Part shown: in pieces, positions 34,666 through 47,298 of the stretch
How positions within the stretch are numbered: the first letter of the stretch is position 1
Layout of the letters: each line of letters starts with the position of its first letter
Source of the DNA: Trochalopteron elliotii
Taxonomy: Eukaryota; Chordata; Aves; Passeriformes; Leiothrichidae
NCBI GenBank assembly: GCA_024734555.1
Contig: JANPWX010000648.1
Span: 354,465 to 418,464, forward strand
DNA: 64,000 nucleotides
Direction of reading: 5' to 3'
The notes under the pieces: generated by a model
The model's database searches: none
Seen by the model: only the letters and a program-made list of their open reading frames with translations
Told to the model about the DNA's origin: nothing
Made by a program: the position numbers and the translations under genes

Positions 34666-36276
34666 CTTTAACTGGAGGTAACAAGGAGGATGTGGTATTT
34701 TAAAATAGTTGGGTGTCTTTCTGTGTTGTAATCAGGAAAGGAGGAAAGCTGTATTTGTGTGAGTTCAGCACAGGGCAGGCCTGGTAAGCAGAGTGGCTCT
34801 GGGACTGATGTCTGTGTCTAATAGTCAAATATTAATTCTACCTTTAAAAAAATAAAGAAGGAAAAATCCATTTAGAGAGATTTTGTATGCTCTCTGCTGT
34901 CCATCACAAAGGACTCTGAAGTTTTGAGAGCTACCTGATCTGATTTTAAAATGTAAGTCGCTACAATAACCACATCCAAGTTAAGAAAAAGCCCTTTTGA
35001 AAAACAAGCAATGCTGTCTCCTCAGACTATTGGTGCTGCTCGGTGTTGGTTTCTACAAAGTTACCTATTCAAAAACACTGAAAGTTTTTCCCTTAAAAAC
35101 CAGGCATACAAAATCCCCAAATCCACACACTCATATTTAACATTATCTGGGCATGGAAGTATCTTGTTGAAAGAAATAAATTATGCAGAGGTTGCCTAAA
35201 TAATTTAACAGATACAGTAAACAAAAATTATGACTTCTTACAAAACACCCTCAACTTGCTAGCATTTTGTTCCTGTGGTAACACATGTGGGTTCTGTGTT
35301 TTGAGGTTTTAATTTGAATCACACAATATCCTGTCCTTTGTCAGAGCAGTGTTGCAGATGCAGAGTAATGTCCCAAAACCCTGTCAAACGCTGTGCATCC
35401 TTCCAAGTTTCTCCTGTAAATTAAAGCAGCTGTATGCTAATGTCCTGATGTTTACTGAAAAACTGTTCCTGTTATAAAATAAAATATCCTAGTGTCAAAG
35501 CGTGGCTTTGAAAACAAGATCTCCTTATATTTGTTAGTTAATCTTGTCAACATGGTGAGGGGTTAAAACCTTTTTAAATAGTTCAGCTGACTAGAAAAAA
35601 ATACCAAAAAACCCCATGGTGTAGAAACCATGACAGATTTCTTATCTCTAGCCTACTTTCTTTAGATGAATTTTTCTTAGTCAGCAATGCCTTTTCTTAT
35701 TGCCTTGATGTCACTTTGCTAAACACAAAGTTGTATTTAATATCAATTTAAACTCTCTCTTCAGTAGTAAGAGCAACTCATGAGAGAACAAATACCAGGT
35801 AAAATGAAATGCTTCCAAAGGACAAGAAGTTTTCATTCTTAAGGAATATAAGTTTTTCTTTTTCAGTATTGGAATAAGACTTGCACTCTGTTGTAAGATT
35901 TTGCAACAGGTAGAATAAGTTACTGCAGCTAAGCCAGGTTTTACATTTATTTGGTCCTTGGGTGGATGCTGGAATTAAGACGAGAAGTAAATGAGACCTC
36001 ACTCATTTAGTATTGGGTGCCTCAAGTGTGTGAACTTAGTGTGTGATTTGTATGTTCCCTTCCTCACACACACCCTCCACAAAGGCAAATCTAGTCAGGA
36101 TTTAAAGTTATGCTGTGATCATTGCTATGATTCTGGCAAATTGTTTCAATTTCTTATTATATGCTAAAAAAAAGCTAAGCAAGGTGAATTATAGCAAAAT
36201 ATATGACTTTGCTCCCTGTGTTGGAGTAAATTGGAGGTGAATTCAGTGCCACTGCCCTCTTCCAGGGAGGGGGTTC
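34666..36276. other. Unique non-coding DNA
   Basis: AT-rich sequence with no repeat or coding signal recognised. Confidence 0.5.
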
Positions 36277-36766
36277 TGTAGGAATGCATTTCCACACCCA
36301 AACAGATGTTTCCATAGCAGGAAAGGTTTAAGACTCACTGCAAAACCTTTTAAGGGAAGGACACCAGAAGTGTCTTTGCCTTCCTGACAGTAATTGGCTC
36401 AGTGCCAAAAAGAAAGCACTGATAGGTCTCTTTACCTGTTCCTCAGGTAAGTAACTATTCTCTGTGGGGCTGTTTACCAGAAAACCCACCTAAATCATCC
36501 AATACTTAAGGGACAGCACGAGGTTTCTCTGCATTCTTGTTGTAGGAGGTGTATGGGACCTGTCCCTACAATGTGCTCAGCTTTATTCTTTGGTTTTTTT
36601 TTATTATTTTCTTCTTTTATTAAAACCTTTTTCCTTTTTCAAGACACACTCGACCGTGCCGTCACGCTGTTGATTTATACCATTCTGAGAAGTGCAGGAC
36701 ACTCTCAGAGAGTTGATAAATCTTCCCCTAGCTTATTCCATTCTGGCCACGTGCAAGATTTTATCA
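36277..36766 (+). mobile_element. Solo LTR, family C, copy 2
   Basis: 490 bp, the longest family C copy. It starts TGTAGGAATGC and ends GATTTTATCA, with a perfect 6-bp target duplication GGGTTC at 36271-36276 and 36767-36772. The ATTAAA signal is at 36619-36624, followed by about 140 bases of U5. A plus-strand frame starting MGPVPT (36553-36921) also appears in copy 3 and reflects shared LTR sequence. No retroviral interior follows. Confidence 0.93.
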
Positions 36767-36913
36767 GGGTTCAGCCTGGCTTGCTCTGCTGGGCAGGGAG
36801 GGTGAGCAGTGGGAGCAGTGCTGTGAGTGGTTTTACACATTTGAGGGGTGTCAGGGTGGATTACACACTAAAATCACCCCCAGTGATCTGCCTGGGAACA
36901 GATTGTGTCCTGA

Positions 36914-37477
36914 TGTTATAAATGCATATTATAAAGTTGGCTTTTCACAAGGTGTGTGCTATATGATCAATAACATTGTGGTGAGGATATAAGTTTTTAT
37001 TTCTGCTTTAGTAAAGAAAATTAGGCATGGTGGTAGTAGTTGATATAGTAATTGCTTAAACTGTCTGTTTGGTCAGGATAACATCCAGTGAACATGTAGA
37101 GAAGACCCTGCCATTGATACACCAACTATCAGCATCTGCCACCTGAAGAAAGGATGGACCAAGGCCCAGGCTGGAGGTGATAATGAAGACACAGCCCAGA
37201 AACACAAATGCTCTAAAAAGGCAGACCCAAGGAGGGACCATGCAAAACAGTTCCCGGAATATGGAAACTAGTTTATGGAAAAATATGAATATTCAACAGA
37301 TTGATACAATAGAAAGGGGATTTAAAGAAAGTCTCTGATATAGCAGGGGGTGGACTTGGCTGAATGCCAAGTCACCCGGCCAGCAGTACTTTGCTTTTTT
37401 TCTATCTCCTAATTGTCTTATTTTCTATTAAACCTTTTTCTTAAAATTTACGTAGAAAGTGAATGTTGTTTTTCACA
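36914..37477 (+). mobile_element. Solo LTR, family B, intact copy
   Basis: 564 bp, starting TGTTATAAATGC and ending TTTTTCACA, with a perfect 4-bp target duplication CTGA at 36910-36913 and 37478-37481. ATTAAA lies at 37427-37432, near the 3' end, so the sense strand is plus. It is the uninterrupted reference for the split copy at 12423-13561. It lies only 147 bases after a family C LTR in the same orientation. An antisense frame at 37056-37241 is shared with the outer copy at 13244-13471. Confidence 0.93.
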
Positions 37478-37481
37478 CTGA

Positions 37482-39438
37482 GAATCCTTCCTCCTGGCAC
37501 CACCCAGCCTGCTGATTTAGTGGCATTCCCCAGCTCCAGGGGACACAAAGTGGTTCCCTTGCAGACTGCAGTTGTGATTCCCACGAAGGCAGGCAGGAAT
37601 GACAACCAGCCTGATGCAGCAGCAGCCTGGTATTTTTCACCGTGGGGAAAACACAGCTCTGAAATCACCTAGTCATTTTTGTGAAACAACACGTTCAAGA
37701 TTGATTGCTCACTTCTGGAATCTGTTGCAGCTGAAAGTGGAGCTGTTTAAAGACTTCCAGGAGCAGTGAGTCGGGGTCATCCACGTAAATCACTGCCTGT
37801 TGACTGGAAATGTAACAGTTTGGCTCAGATCTTAGGAAAGCATGCACAACTGGCTATGCTGAAATCTTAATGGTGCTTTTCCTTATTTGATACAGCTAGT
37901 AAAAACCCCTCAAACAATAAAACTCCCTCACCACAAGCTTTAATAATTTTATGAAGTCAGCAGAAATGTCTCGAGACTTAACATTTGGAAAAAAGCTTCA
38001 AAACCAAATCCCTCCCTCTGTGTATGCACAAATACTGTATTTGCATTCATTTAATATTTTAACTAGCTATATTTGGAAAAATCATTATTGCAAGCTTCCT
38101 TGCTGGTGAAGGAGCTCAGCAGAGCAGGAAGATGACAGGGAATCAGAGGCAGCACTTCAGCAATGGGAAATGAAAGAGTTGCTCCATCAAGTTTTCAGGA
38201 AGATGCCTCCAGTGGAAGAGCAGGAGGCAAAATCCTACTCATCTCCCTGGTTTGCTGTAGGACAGCTTTCCATACTGCAAGTATGAGCTTCCTTCCACAC
38301 TAATTTCTGGAGTGAGCCCCAGCTGGTCCTGCAGGAAAATATAAACCTGTTGTAAGGGGAGTTTGTTACAAGCTCTACCCAGACTCTATGGGTATATCCA
38401 GCTCTACCCTGGCTCCCCCATCCAGGAGAGTTCTTTGCTGCCATCCCAGGTGGTTCCTCACTGTTCAGTGGCACCAGAGGTGACCTGAGTGTGCTCCCTG
38501 TCCCCCACTGAACACCCCATGCTGGCAGCACCCACAGCCTCAGAGTTCACAGGAGCTGCTTTCAGCTGCCAAACACATGCCCTAACCTGGAGTTCCAGGG
38601 TGCATGTTTTTCTACTAAGGGAGTTCTTTAAAAGACCACTTAAATGCTTAAAAGCACTTTAAAAGAGTTTTTTTATAACTCTTCTGAAGAGCTGTATGCT
38701 CTGACATATGGAGAAAGTCATATAAATTTTCTGGGTTTTTAATTATAATAATCAATACCTTTTTCTATTTAATAGTTTACCAAAGTCATCTTTGAGATTA
38801 CTCCTTCATCCAGTCATTTGTCTCAGCCAGCTCTTCACCAAAGCACAACAAGCCTACTCTTCAGCACTAAGGAAAATTTTCTTAGAAAAAAAAATTTTAA
38901 CAAAATTATCCTGCAGGTGAAGATGGAAACACTTGTCAAATTATTCTATTGAAAGCTTTCCATGGTGTGTCAATCAGTAATCTCTCATTATTTAATTCCT
39001 GGAAGTAAGAGATTTAAAAGATGTACAGTGTCAGCACTGCCTGTAGAATCACTCCTTTGTTGAACAGCTTTGTACAAAACAAAAGACTCCCCTGCCCACT
39101 GATGGGATCTGGAGTCAATAGGGTTGGATGAAAATTAGTTAATGAATTTTACTACCTCTCTCTTTTTGAAATCAAGAAAAAACTTTTGAAAGGTTTCCAT
39201 AAAGACAGAAAACATGAAAGAAATTATCTAAAAACATTTTCAGGACTAACATTTTAAGCACTTTGTCACAAGGCAGGAAATTCTCGTGTTGATGGAATGT
39301 TAAAACTCTTGATCAAAAATGCTTCCTAAGTACAAGAGTGTTTCTTTTACAGCTATTACTATCAGATATTCTCACTGCAAAACATAAACTTGCACTTCTT
39401 AGTGTCATTCAAAACCAGAAATTTCTTTAAAAAAGGAA
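37482..39438. other. Unique non-coding DNA
   Basis: No repeat family recognised. 38230-38540 is GC-richer than its surroundings and might be an old repeat, but I can find no second copy in the window. A 98-codon minus-strand frame there is unrecognised. Confidence 0.45.
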
Positions 39439-39531
39439 GATATCTATATCTATATCTATATATCTATATCTATATCTATATCTATATCTATATCTATATC
39501 TATATCTATATCTATATCTATATCTATATAT
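39439..39531. repeat. (ATATCT)n hexanucleotide microsatellite
   Basis: About 15 units of ATATCT with one interruption near 39460 where an extra AT is present. A plus-strand frame reading Tyr-Leu/Tyr-Ile through it is a product of the repeat. Confidence 0.97.
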
Positions 39532-42193
39532 GGAACCTGTTGCCAGAAATAAGCAGTTCAGAGAGGAAAGTGCAGAAGGGCTGTGTTCCTGTGTCCCACT
39601 CTTCACTGATATTAAGAGTTCTAAGATGTATTACTTAGAGGTTTCTGAGATAAGTCTTGAGTCCTGGTGATTTTATACAATTATTTTGGGAGCAGCAGTG
39701 TAGCAGTATAGATTATCATACAGAATTATCCATGACATGCAAGGAAAATGTTGGCCATTGTTTAACACTTGACTTTTTTCCCCCCCAATGTAGTTCCTGA
39801 ATGCTTTCTTTGGTAAAACTGAAAGCCACTCCCTTCAGAAAAGCTTCCCTGAGTGCTGGAGGTTTGGTGCTGTAACAAGATCCTGGAATAGATTCCATTG
39901 CCTCTCTCACTGTAGAAAAACAAAAATAGAGATTCAATTTTCTGTTTCTACATATTGAGTTCCCCACTTGTGTTTTTCATGTGTACGGTCCCAAAGCCTG
40001 GTCACACCAAAGTCTGAAGGTTGGGTAGTTATTTATAAAAACACAAAGAACAATTAAGATGGGAAGGCAGAAATTAGAATCCTGAAATTCTGTGATTTAT
40101 GGGCTGGAAAAGCACAGAAACAGACCCTGAGTGCTCTTTATTAGGTAATAACAGTTGCAGGCACGTGTAATTGGAGTTGTATGACTTTTTTCTTTCTTTT
40201 AACCATGTTAGCTAACCTAATCTGAAGGGGTCTATTTCAATAAATAGTAACCTGAAAGCAGATTCAATGCAAAGGGTGTTTTCTACCAACTAATAAACAG
40301 ATTACTACTGTAGTAATACTACTGGTACCACATATTTTAGGCTAAAAGCATTAATGCAAATACTGAATGTACTTTGTAGAAAGACCAGTCTTTTTTTCTA
40401 TTCAATAATTTTTGTTTCCATTATGGAAGACATTAAGAAAAGAATATCTAATACTAAAAATTTAGTGACTCCTTAGAACCCATATGGGATTGGCAGTGGG
40501 AATGAGGTACCATTTTATTTGTAATTCACATTGTGACTGAGTACAATCCCTTCTTCCAGCCATACCATTCATCCTCAGGCCCCTAAGATAATAATGTTGT
40601 TTGATTTGTAAATTTTAACCACCTGTGGTTTTGCAAATAAAACTCCAATTCCGTGTACTGGTTTGAGTTAGATTTACAGTATAAAGAAATTGCCACTTAG
40701 AGTGATTTTTCTCTTGTAGAAATTCCAAATGTGGCTCTCCTAAAACACTAAATTCCCCCCTTCATTCCAACACATAACATGTGTTTGCAAAGCAAAACCA
40801 GAATTATAACAGCAGTTTTTACTGTTCCAGCTTGTAGTATTGCTACAGAGAATATCACAAGACTCATGTTAACCAGGCAGAGAGGAAGGAAAACGTCAAA
40901 ATTTTTGTCAAAATAAGTTTGTCTGAAGTAACCCCCACAAAACAGAACAAAGAATGTTGTTGGGCATAATCACAGATCAGTGTCTTCTATTAACAGCAGT
41001 TTGTAGCAGTTCCAGGTACCGTGGCAGTGCTCATTAGAGAGAAACCCCAGTGCAGAGTGTTTTGAATTCCTACTGCTGCTGTTTACACTGTGTTTTGTCA
41101 GGGGCTTTGTCAGCTATTGCTCTGCTGGGTTTTCCTTGAGCTCTTTAAAGATCCCCCTTCAAAGTTACAGGGCTCTTAAAATCATAGTAAAACAAAGACC
41201 TAATATCACAGTTTAATATTTCAATTAAACTACACAGTAATAATTTGCATTAATTGTAGCTTATTAATTGCAAAGGACAACATCTTGTTTTGTTGTAGTT
41301 AAAGATTTTATTAGTAACAGACACTTTTAGTTAGTGTTTGTTGCCCCAAGAGCTTTAGAGCAACTGATTTTCTGTCAGAAAAGATTGGAATCAATTGCAT
41401 TCCTCCCTTCCAGATAGTGCTAAAACATTTATTTAAAGGTTTATATGCTCACCCTGCCTTATCTGTATTCCAAGTCACTTGTCCAATGAAATAAAATTCA
41501 TTCATGCCTTCCTTCACTGTGTTATTGACAAAGTAAGCTTTATGTGGCTGGAAGCCAGAATTCTGTCTTTTGGGAATACCTCTCTCTAAACTTGTCCAAA
41601 AGAATTATTTTATTGCATTTTTCATGCCACTTCAAGTGTGTTTGAATGGTAAATCCTAGAAGCTGGGCTGTCTGTGACCATATCAGCCTTTTGAATTAGC
41701 AGAATGCACAGCATGATATGAGATTGTAAGGAGGGAGTGTGTGTGGCTACACGATTTTTCAATTGAATATTTCTTTTTTACATATTAATCTACATGACAC
41801 TACTTGATTCTCCTATTCAAGAACTAGGTCAAATGATTTTATTAAAATGCCTGGCATTAAGGGGATAGAAAGTTTGCCATCAATTAATGTTCTTTAGCCC
41901 ATTCTCTGTGCAAGAGCAGTGTGTGGAGAGCAAGTGCTAAAAACTAGCTGTGCTGTGTTTCATCTGAGGAAAAGGAGCATCTGGAGCTGCTGTGTCCAGC
42001 CCTGCAGCCAGTGCTGCAGGAGCCACATCCAGCTGGCTCTCAGGGCAGAGTACAGAAAAGTTGCTGTGGTCCAGGTGGTTTCTCTTATACAGAAGGTAGA
42101 GTAGGTCATGGCTGAATTAAATCCTGAACAAACCAGAGCAGCCTGGCCTGGCACCACAGTGCTGAGAGTCCAGAAGTGAGATAAGGACACAAC
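39532..42193. other. Unique non-coding DNA
   Basis: AT-rich sequence, strongest at 40250-40460 and 41200-41300, with no recognised repeat or coding signal. Confidence 0.5.
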
Positions 42194-42818
42194 TGTCTTG
42201 GGTTCAATGCAAGGTGTAGCCAGCAGTGTGTATTCTATCAGCAGCTGTCAAACCAGCTGGGGCAGTGTTCTTTATCCCTTCCAGGACCCATCCTCCCTCC
42301 AGGGGATCTCTGCTGTCCATGGGCCATCCAGGCTCACTGCAGGGCTGAGACAATTCCATCATCCCACCCAGGGGAGGAGCCCAGCATTCCCACCTGGATC
42401 AAAGCTGGCATTCAGAACAGCAGCACAGCCTGTGTGCACTGGATTGTCAGAGGGAGACCAGACCCATCTCAGCACCACTGGACCCTTCTACAGGATCATC
42501 TCTGCTCCAACAGAACCACATCTGGCACTGCAGGAGGATTTATCTGGACTGACACCAACACCCTGACCAACAGGGTGTCAGGTTATATTCTGACTGTGTC
42601 AGTGTTTTTATTTTGTTTGTTTGCTTTTTTTTTTTTGTACTACTACATTTTTATTTTAATTTTCCTAGTAAAGAACTGTTATTCCTATTCCCATATCTTT
42701 GCCTGAGAGCCCCTTAAATTCAAAATTATAATAATTCAGAGGGAGGGGCTTTACATTCTCCATTCCAAGGGAGGGTCCTGCCTTCCTTAGCAGACACCTG
42801 TCTTTGCAAACCAAGAGA
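42194..42818. mobile_element. Solo LTR, family E, copy 1
   Basis: 625 bp, starting TGTCTTGGG and ending CAAACCAAGAGA, so the canonical inverted end CCAAGACA carries one change. A perfect 5-bp target duplication ACAAC lies at 42189-42193 and 42819-42823, the size typical of ERVL-type elements. It is homologous in reverse to 59954-60586. Sense is unsure: plus shows AGTAAA at 42667-42672, while minus has an AAAATAAAAATG motif. It contains a T12 run near 42628. The 122- and 90-codon frames in it are LTR sequence. Confidence 0.93.
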
Positions 42819-43524
42819 ACAACTCAAGTGTCATTTCCCTTCTGTGTTGGTATAGAGATCTTGTAAAGCCAACAAGAAGGAGAGGTAAAAGTAGAATTCA
42901 ATAGTGGTGTGCTGATTTGAGACTAGAAAGTGGGAGAGGGAAGCAATAAGGTTACCTTTCCCTTCTGTCACTCAGCAGATTCACAGAGCTGACCCTGGAG
43001 AGAGCAATGAGCATAGAGGCACTGGGATATTACAGCACTTAATTCAACTGCCTCCACCACAAACTAATTAAAAACCCTCTGATTCTACCAAACCCCTTCC
43101 TCTCTATTTTCATTTCCTTTCCAAACAGGAATTCAGTTTAAATTTGATAACCTTTGGGAACTCTGCAATAAATAAGACTATTTAAGTTGTTCTAGAGCTT
43201 TCTTAAGCTTTCCTCAGAGAAACTATCTGCACATTCAGAAACGTGGATGGACTTAGAATAGATCTAATTGTTTAAGTTCTCACAACTAAGGGTGGAGAGG
43301 AGGCTGGGAAAGAGGAATTAATCCCATTTCTCTTACAGAAGCTGCCTTCTCTCTAATGATGCTCACGAGATGAGCCATTTATGGGAAGAGGCCACACCAG
43401 CAGCCCCAACAAGCCCAAGGTACCCTGGGCCAGGTCTGCAGAGAGTGGGAGCTCAGGTGTGCAGCTGAGAGAAGGAAGAGAGGTTTGTTTTCTGCATGCT
43501 GGACCTTGTTTTGGTCAGCCTGAA
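42819..43524. other. Unique non-coding DNA
   Basis: Nothing recognised between the family E LTR and a CR1 tail. Confidence 0.5.
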
Positions 43525-43595
43525 GTGGCCAGGTGTTGGGACTAGATGATTGATGTTGGTCCTTTCCAACTATAATTATACTATTCTATTCTGAT
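43525..43595 (+). mobile_element. CR1 LINE extreme 3' end
   Basis: Only the last 70 bases are clear: GTTGGGACTAGATGATTGA, then GGTCCTTTCCAACTATAATT and a tail of ATACTATTCTATTCTG. This matches the CR1 end in the plus orientation. Upstream CR1 sequence may extend further but is too diverged to follow by eye. Confidence 0.85.
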
Positions 43596-45188
43596 TTCCC
43601 TTTCTACAGTAGTGCTCTTTTGGGAGTATATGATATTTTCTACAATTGTCAGTTATGCACACATCAGTCAGGCTCATGTGAGGACCTGGAGAAAAGAAAA
43701 TTTGGCTTTGAGTAAGTAGCCTTCAATTTAGCAGATTTGGACCTAAAGATAAATGCTCAGTTCTATGATAAACCTTTCTCATTGTGCTAATGGTGTTAAT
43801 CAAGCTAATAATTAAGTTGCAGTGTCTGATCTACAGCTTTTGGGTGTCTGTGGCTCATCTGCCTGTGGCCAGTTGTGTCTGAGCTTCTCTGCTGTGACTA
43901 CAAACAGGAAGCTCATGTAGCCAGTAGGAAAACTTTCCATTTCATAGCAACAGCCCTTTTTCATTTGCCAAAGAGTATGAGCAGCACTGCAAGCTCTCCA
44001 GATAGTCCCAAAAGCAACCCCAGCAGAAATACCTGTGGATTTTGTGCTAATTCACTTCTGAGGTCATAAAGAAAGTTGAGTTTGTGACCACCCTTACTTT
44101 CCTTGTTGCCAGATGAAATGATAATAAATGGGTCACAAATTTGGACAGCAAAGCAAATTTGGTATGCTAAGCAATGCTGAGCAGAAATTACCTTACAGAT
44201 CCTGGTTCTGGCAAGGAAGTTTTGCAACTATTATATTAGTTACAGAATAGTCAGTCTACTACAGTTCTGAGTCATTCTGTGCTTAAAAAATGCCCAGCTC
44301 TGAAACAAATCTGCACCACAGAATAAAGTTTTCTATTTGTTTAACCTTATGTCAAATGCAAGCCAGTGCTGTAACACAGAAAGCAGACCTCAAGTAGGCA
44401 TTTGAGGATACTTTACCTTGTTTTCCTCCTTTTGGACAAAGACCCTATTTTTAGAAATGCTTTTACTTAGTCACAGATACTTATCTGAGTGCTGGGGAAA
44501 TCATTCACACCTGTAACATTCAAGGCTCTTATTTTAAGCATTCCATTGAAGGGTATGTGCTCTCTTCCCTTGTCCAGGCCACTTTTATATCACAGCCCCA
44601 ATCCCAGGAAGATTCTCCACCTTGAAAAATAAACTGGGGAAGTCAGTCACCTCCAGTGCCTTTCTCTCACTGGGAGTATTTTCATGGAAGCTTTTTAGAC
44701 TTCCTAGAAACAAATGTGAAGTCAAGGCTCATCAGGCCCCACTGATGGTTGATTCTGTGATGAATGATTCTCCTGCTCAACCCTATGCAAAGCCACCAAC
44801 AACCAGCTCCCAAACCAGGATTAGCACATGTCTGTGCATTGCTTTTGTCAATTCTCATATTGGAGAGTTCCCCCACTCCTCCTGAAACTCACAGGGAGCT
44901 GTAGCATAAACACTTCACTAATGAATTGGCCTCTGCCTCAATAAGCAATCTATTCCTTTGGTGTCTGTAAACTCTCTAATGTGATGCCAGTTTGGGCACC
45001 CCTGGCCCAGCCCCAACCCAAATGATTCACATTAATAAGCACTAAACAAATTTCTCATGAGAAATGAAACATTTTCCCAATCCCTGTCCTGGGGGCAGAC
45101 ACCTGAGGGCACACAGGGCTTCTCCAGCACTTGGGGTGAAGGTCAATGAATGACACTGAGGGGCTCCCCCAGGCTGAGAGCTCAGGGC
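43596..45188. other. Unique non-coding DNA
   Basis: No repeat family recognised. 44980-45188 is GC-richer and abuts a family C LTR. It could be an older repeat, but no other copy occurs in the window. Confidence 0.45.
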
Positions 45189-45663
45189 ACAGGACTATTG
45201 AATTTCTCCAAGAGCCAGGTGTAATCAGCTCTGTGAGGGTTCAATACCTCTGAGGGTGTCCAGCACCTCACAGAAAATGGCTTAAAACAATTTTGTGAGA
45301 CAGCACAGTCGAATGTGTCTTGAAAAAGCAAAAAGGTTCCAATAAAAGAAGAAAACAAAGCTGACCACAGTGTAGGGACAGGTCCCACACACCTGCTACA
45401 ACACCTCGAGAATGCACTGAGAAGCCTCCTGCTCTCCCTTAAGTATTGAATGATTTGGGTGGGTTTTTTGACAAACAGCCCAATAGAGAATAGCTACTTA
45501 TCTGAGGAACAGGTAAGGAGATCTATCAGTGTTTTTGTCTAAGCCAATTATTGCTAGGAGAACAAAGAAACTTCTAGTGCTCTTCCCTTAAAAGGTCTTG
45601 GGGTGAGTCTTAAACCTTTCCTGATATGGAAACACCTGCCCGGGTGTGGGGTGCTTTACTACA
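45189..45663 (-). mobile_element. Solo LTR, family C, copy 3
   Basis: 475 bp. The minus strand starts TGTAGTAAAGC and aligns along its length with 36277-36766, including CTTTTTCAAGACACA and the CCTGTCCCTACA block. Flanks CAGGGC (45183-45188) and CAGGGG (45664-45669) match at 5 of 6 positions and mark the insertion. The polyadenylation signal is mutated (ATTGGA where copy 2 has ATTAAA), and the 3' dinucleotide is not the canonical CA, so this copy looks decayed. Confidence 0.82.
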
Positions 45664-45669
45664 CAGGGG

Positions 45670-46796
45670 CAGCTGTTGGCTCAGCAAAGGTGATCTGTCT
45701 ACAGCAGGAAATGGAACCTCAGTGGGAGGATGGGAGCTCCCAACAGAAGCCAAACCCATTCACAAGGAAACAAGCTCCAGGAGCTGGTTTGCAGTGACCT
45801 CGTTTGCCCCCTGTTGTTACACGTTTGTCCCAGCAGCACTGTTTCACAGGCAGCAAAGATTTAAAAATAGATTCAGATATGACTAATCGAAGACAAAATG
45901 TTGCTTTCAGCTGCCAAGTGGCAGCTTTCACCCTTGTGGTGAGTAGGTGGTTTAAAGAGGTAGAAAGCAAATATTTGTATTCTGAAAACGCTCTTACTGC
46001 ACGTTGTTTGTGTGTTTATATTTGAATAAACTACCAGCTGAATGGATGATTAATTCCAGAGAGATGGATACATAGAATGTAAAAAGATCATTTTGTGTTC
46101 AAGCCAACTTGCTAATGCAAAGGTGATAGTTTCCTGATGGGCCAAAGTAATTTTCCTTATGATTGTGAAGAAACTCAAACACATTTGTGTGAAGTGAGGA
46201 CTTGATAGTGGTTCTTTTAAGGGAGGAAAAAGAAAGATGAATTCCAGTGAATTCTGAAATGTTTTTGTACTGATATTATTTAATATGACCATTCTTATTG
46301 TGTCTAAGAATAGGATGGCAACAGATGGAGAGGGAAAAAAAAAATCTATCAGGTAAGTGTAAACATGCCCTGAATCAGGAGTTTCCTGCCCTTGCTCACA
46401 TGGGGATGAGCACTGGTACAAACAGTCCTTGCTTTATCCTAGGGTTTAGAGCAGGGCACTCTAAGTTCTGGGACAAAATGAGTGCTTGGGACTTCCCAAA
46501 CATCAGGACCTTTGATTGCTTGGCTTTCAAACCAATTTTTTCACTCTTGTACCAGGCTGGAAGGAATCCTTCACATTCCCCAGGATTTACTGGCAGGGCT
46601 GGCTTTCTGTGGGCCCATGAACCTCTTCAAAACAAGTGGTCTTTTTTCTTAGGGCAGGTCCCAGCACTTTTAAGGTTTCTTTATTTAGTTTACAGCCTGG
46701 ATTTATATATGTTTATTGCAGACAATGCTCTCACTATGAACAGTGACCTATATAGGAGCATCTCTCTATTGAGTTCACCCAACAATCAGTACAGGT
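45670..46796. other. Non-coding DNA; one unassigned 166-codon frame
   Basis: The plus-strand frame at 46298-46798 is one of the longest free of obvious repeats. Its product is rich in Phe, Leu and Ser and matches no family I know. It ends at the likely start of the family F LTR, or lies within it if the LTR begins at 46316. No splice or promoter context supports it, so I do not call a gene. Confidence 0.4.
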
Positions 46797-47298
46797 GAGA
46801 CTTGCCCCTTGTCTTGTCTTGAATCAGTTCCCAGACAACCTTTGGCAAAATACAAGGTTTTAGATGTTGAGACCTGCCATCGTGACAGGTAAAAGGATTA
46901 TAAAAGAAAGGCCTCATAAAATCAGGCCTGCTCTGCTAAATTGCCAAAGTTAGCTTCTCACTTCTAAATAACTTGCAAGTTCCCATGTGAAAACAATCTT
47001 GGTATGAAAACTTGTTAGCATAAGCACCAATTCCTGGGTTAAAAAACAAATACACCTGCAATAACAAGGGATTTATCCAATGAGAATCAGTAAAGAAAAT
47101 ATGCAAACAATCCCAGAATAGATAGATTTAATGGACAAGTAGAATACCTTTTACTAACCAATAGAGTAATTAGCAAGAAAGCTATTAACCATTTAAAGTT
47201 GCACACGAGGTCTGTAAAAACTGTATAAAATGAGCTGTGAAAATAAAGAATTGGCTTTTCCTGCATGAAGCAAATGGAGTCTTGTCTGACTTATTACA
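46797..47298 (+). mobile_element. Solo LTR, family F
   Basis: The 3' half is a textbook LTR: TATAAAA at 47224-47230, AATAAA at 47242-47247, then about 50 bases of U5 ending CTTATTACA at 47298. The left border is uncertain. A start at TGAGACTTG (46797) gives flanks ACAGG and ATAGG; a start at 46316 gives ATAGGA and ATAGGT. I prefer the shorter one. Only one copy is in the window. TATA and AATAAA this close imply a very short R region, as in ERVK-like LTRs. Confidence 0.72.
47224..47247 (+). promoter_or_regulatory. LTR core promoter and poly(A) signal, family F
   Basis: An intact TATAAAA and an intact AATAAA lie 11 bases apart. Among the LTRs here, this and the family A copy at 50.5 kb are the best preserved as potential promoters. 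Activity is not known. Confidence 0.65.
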
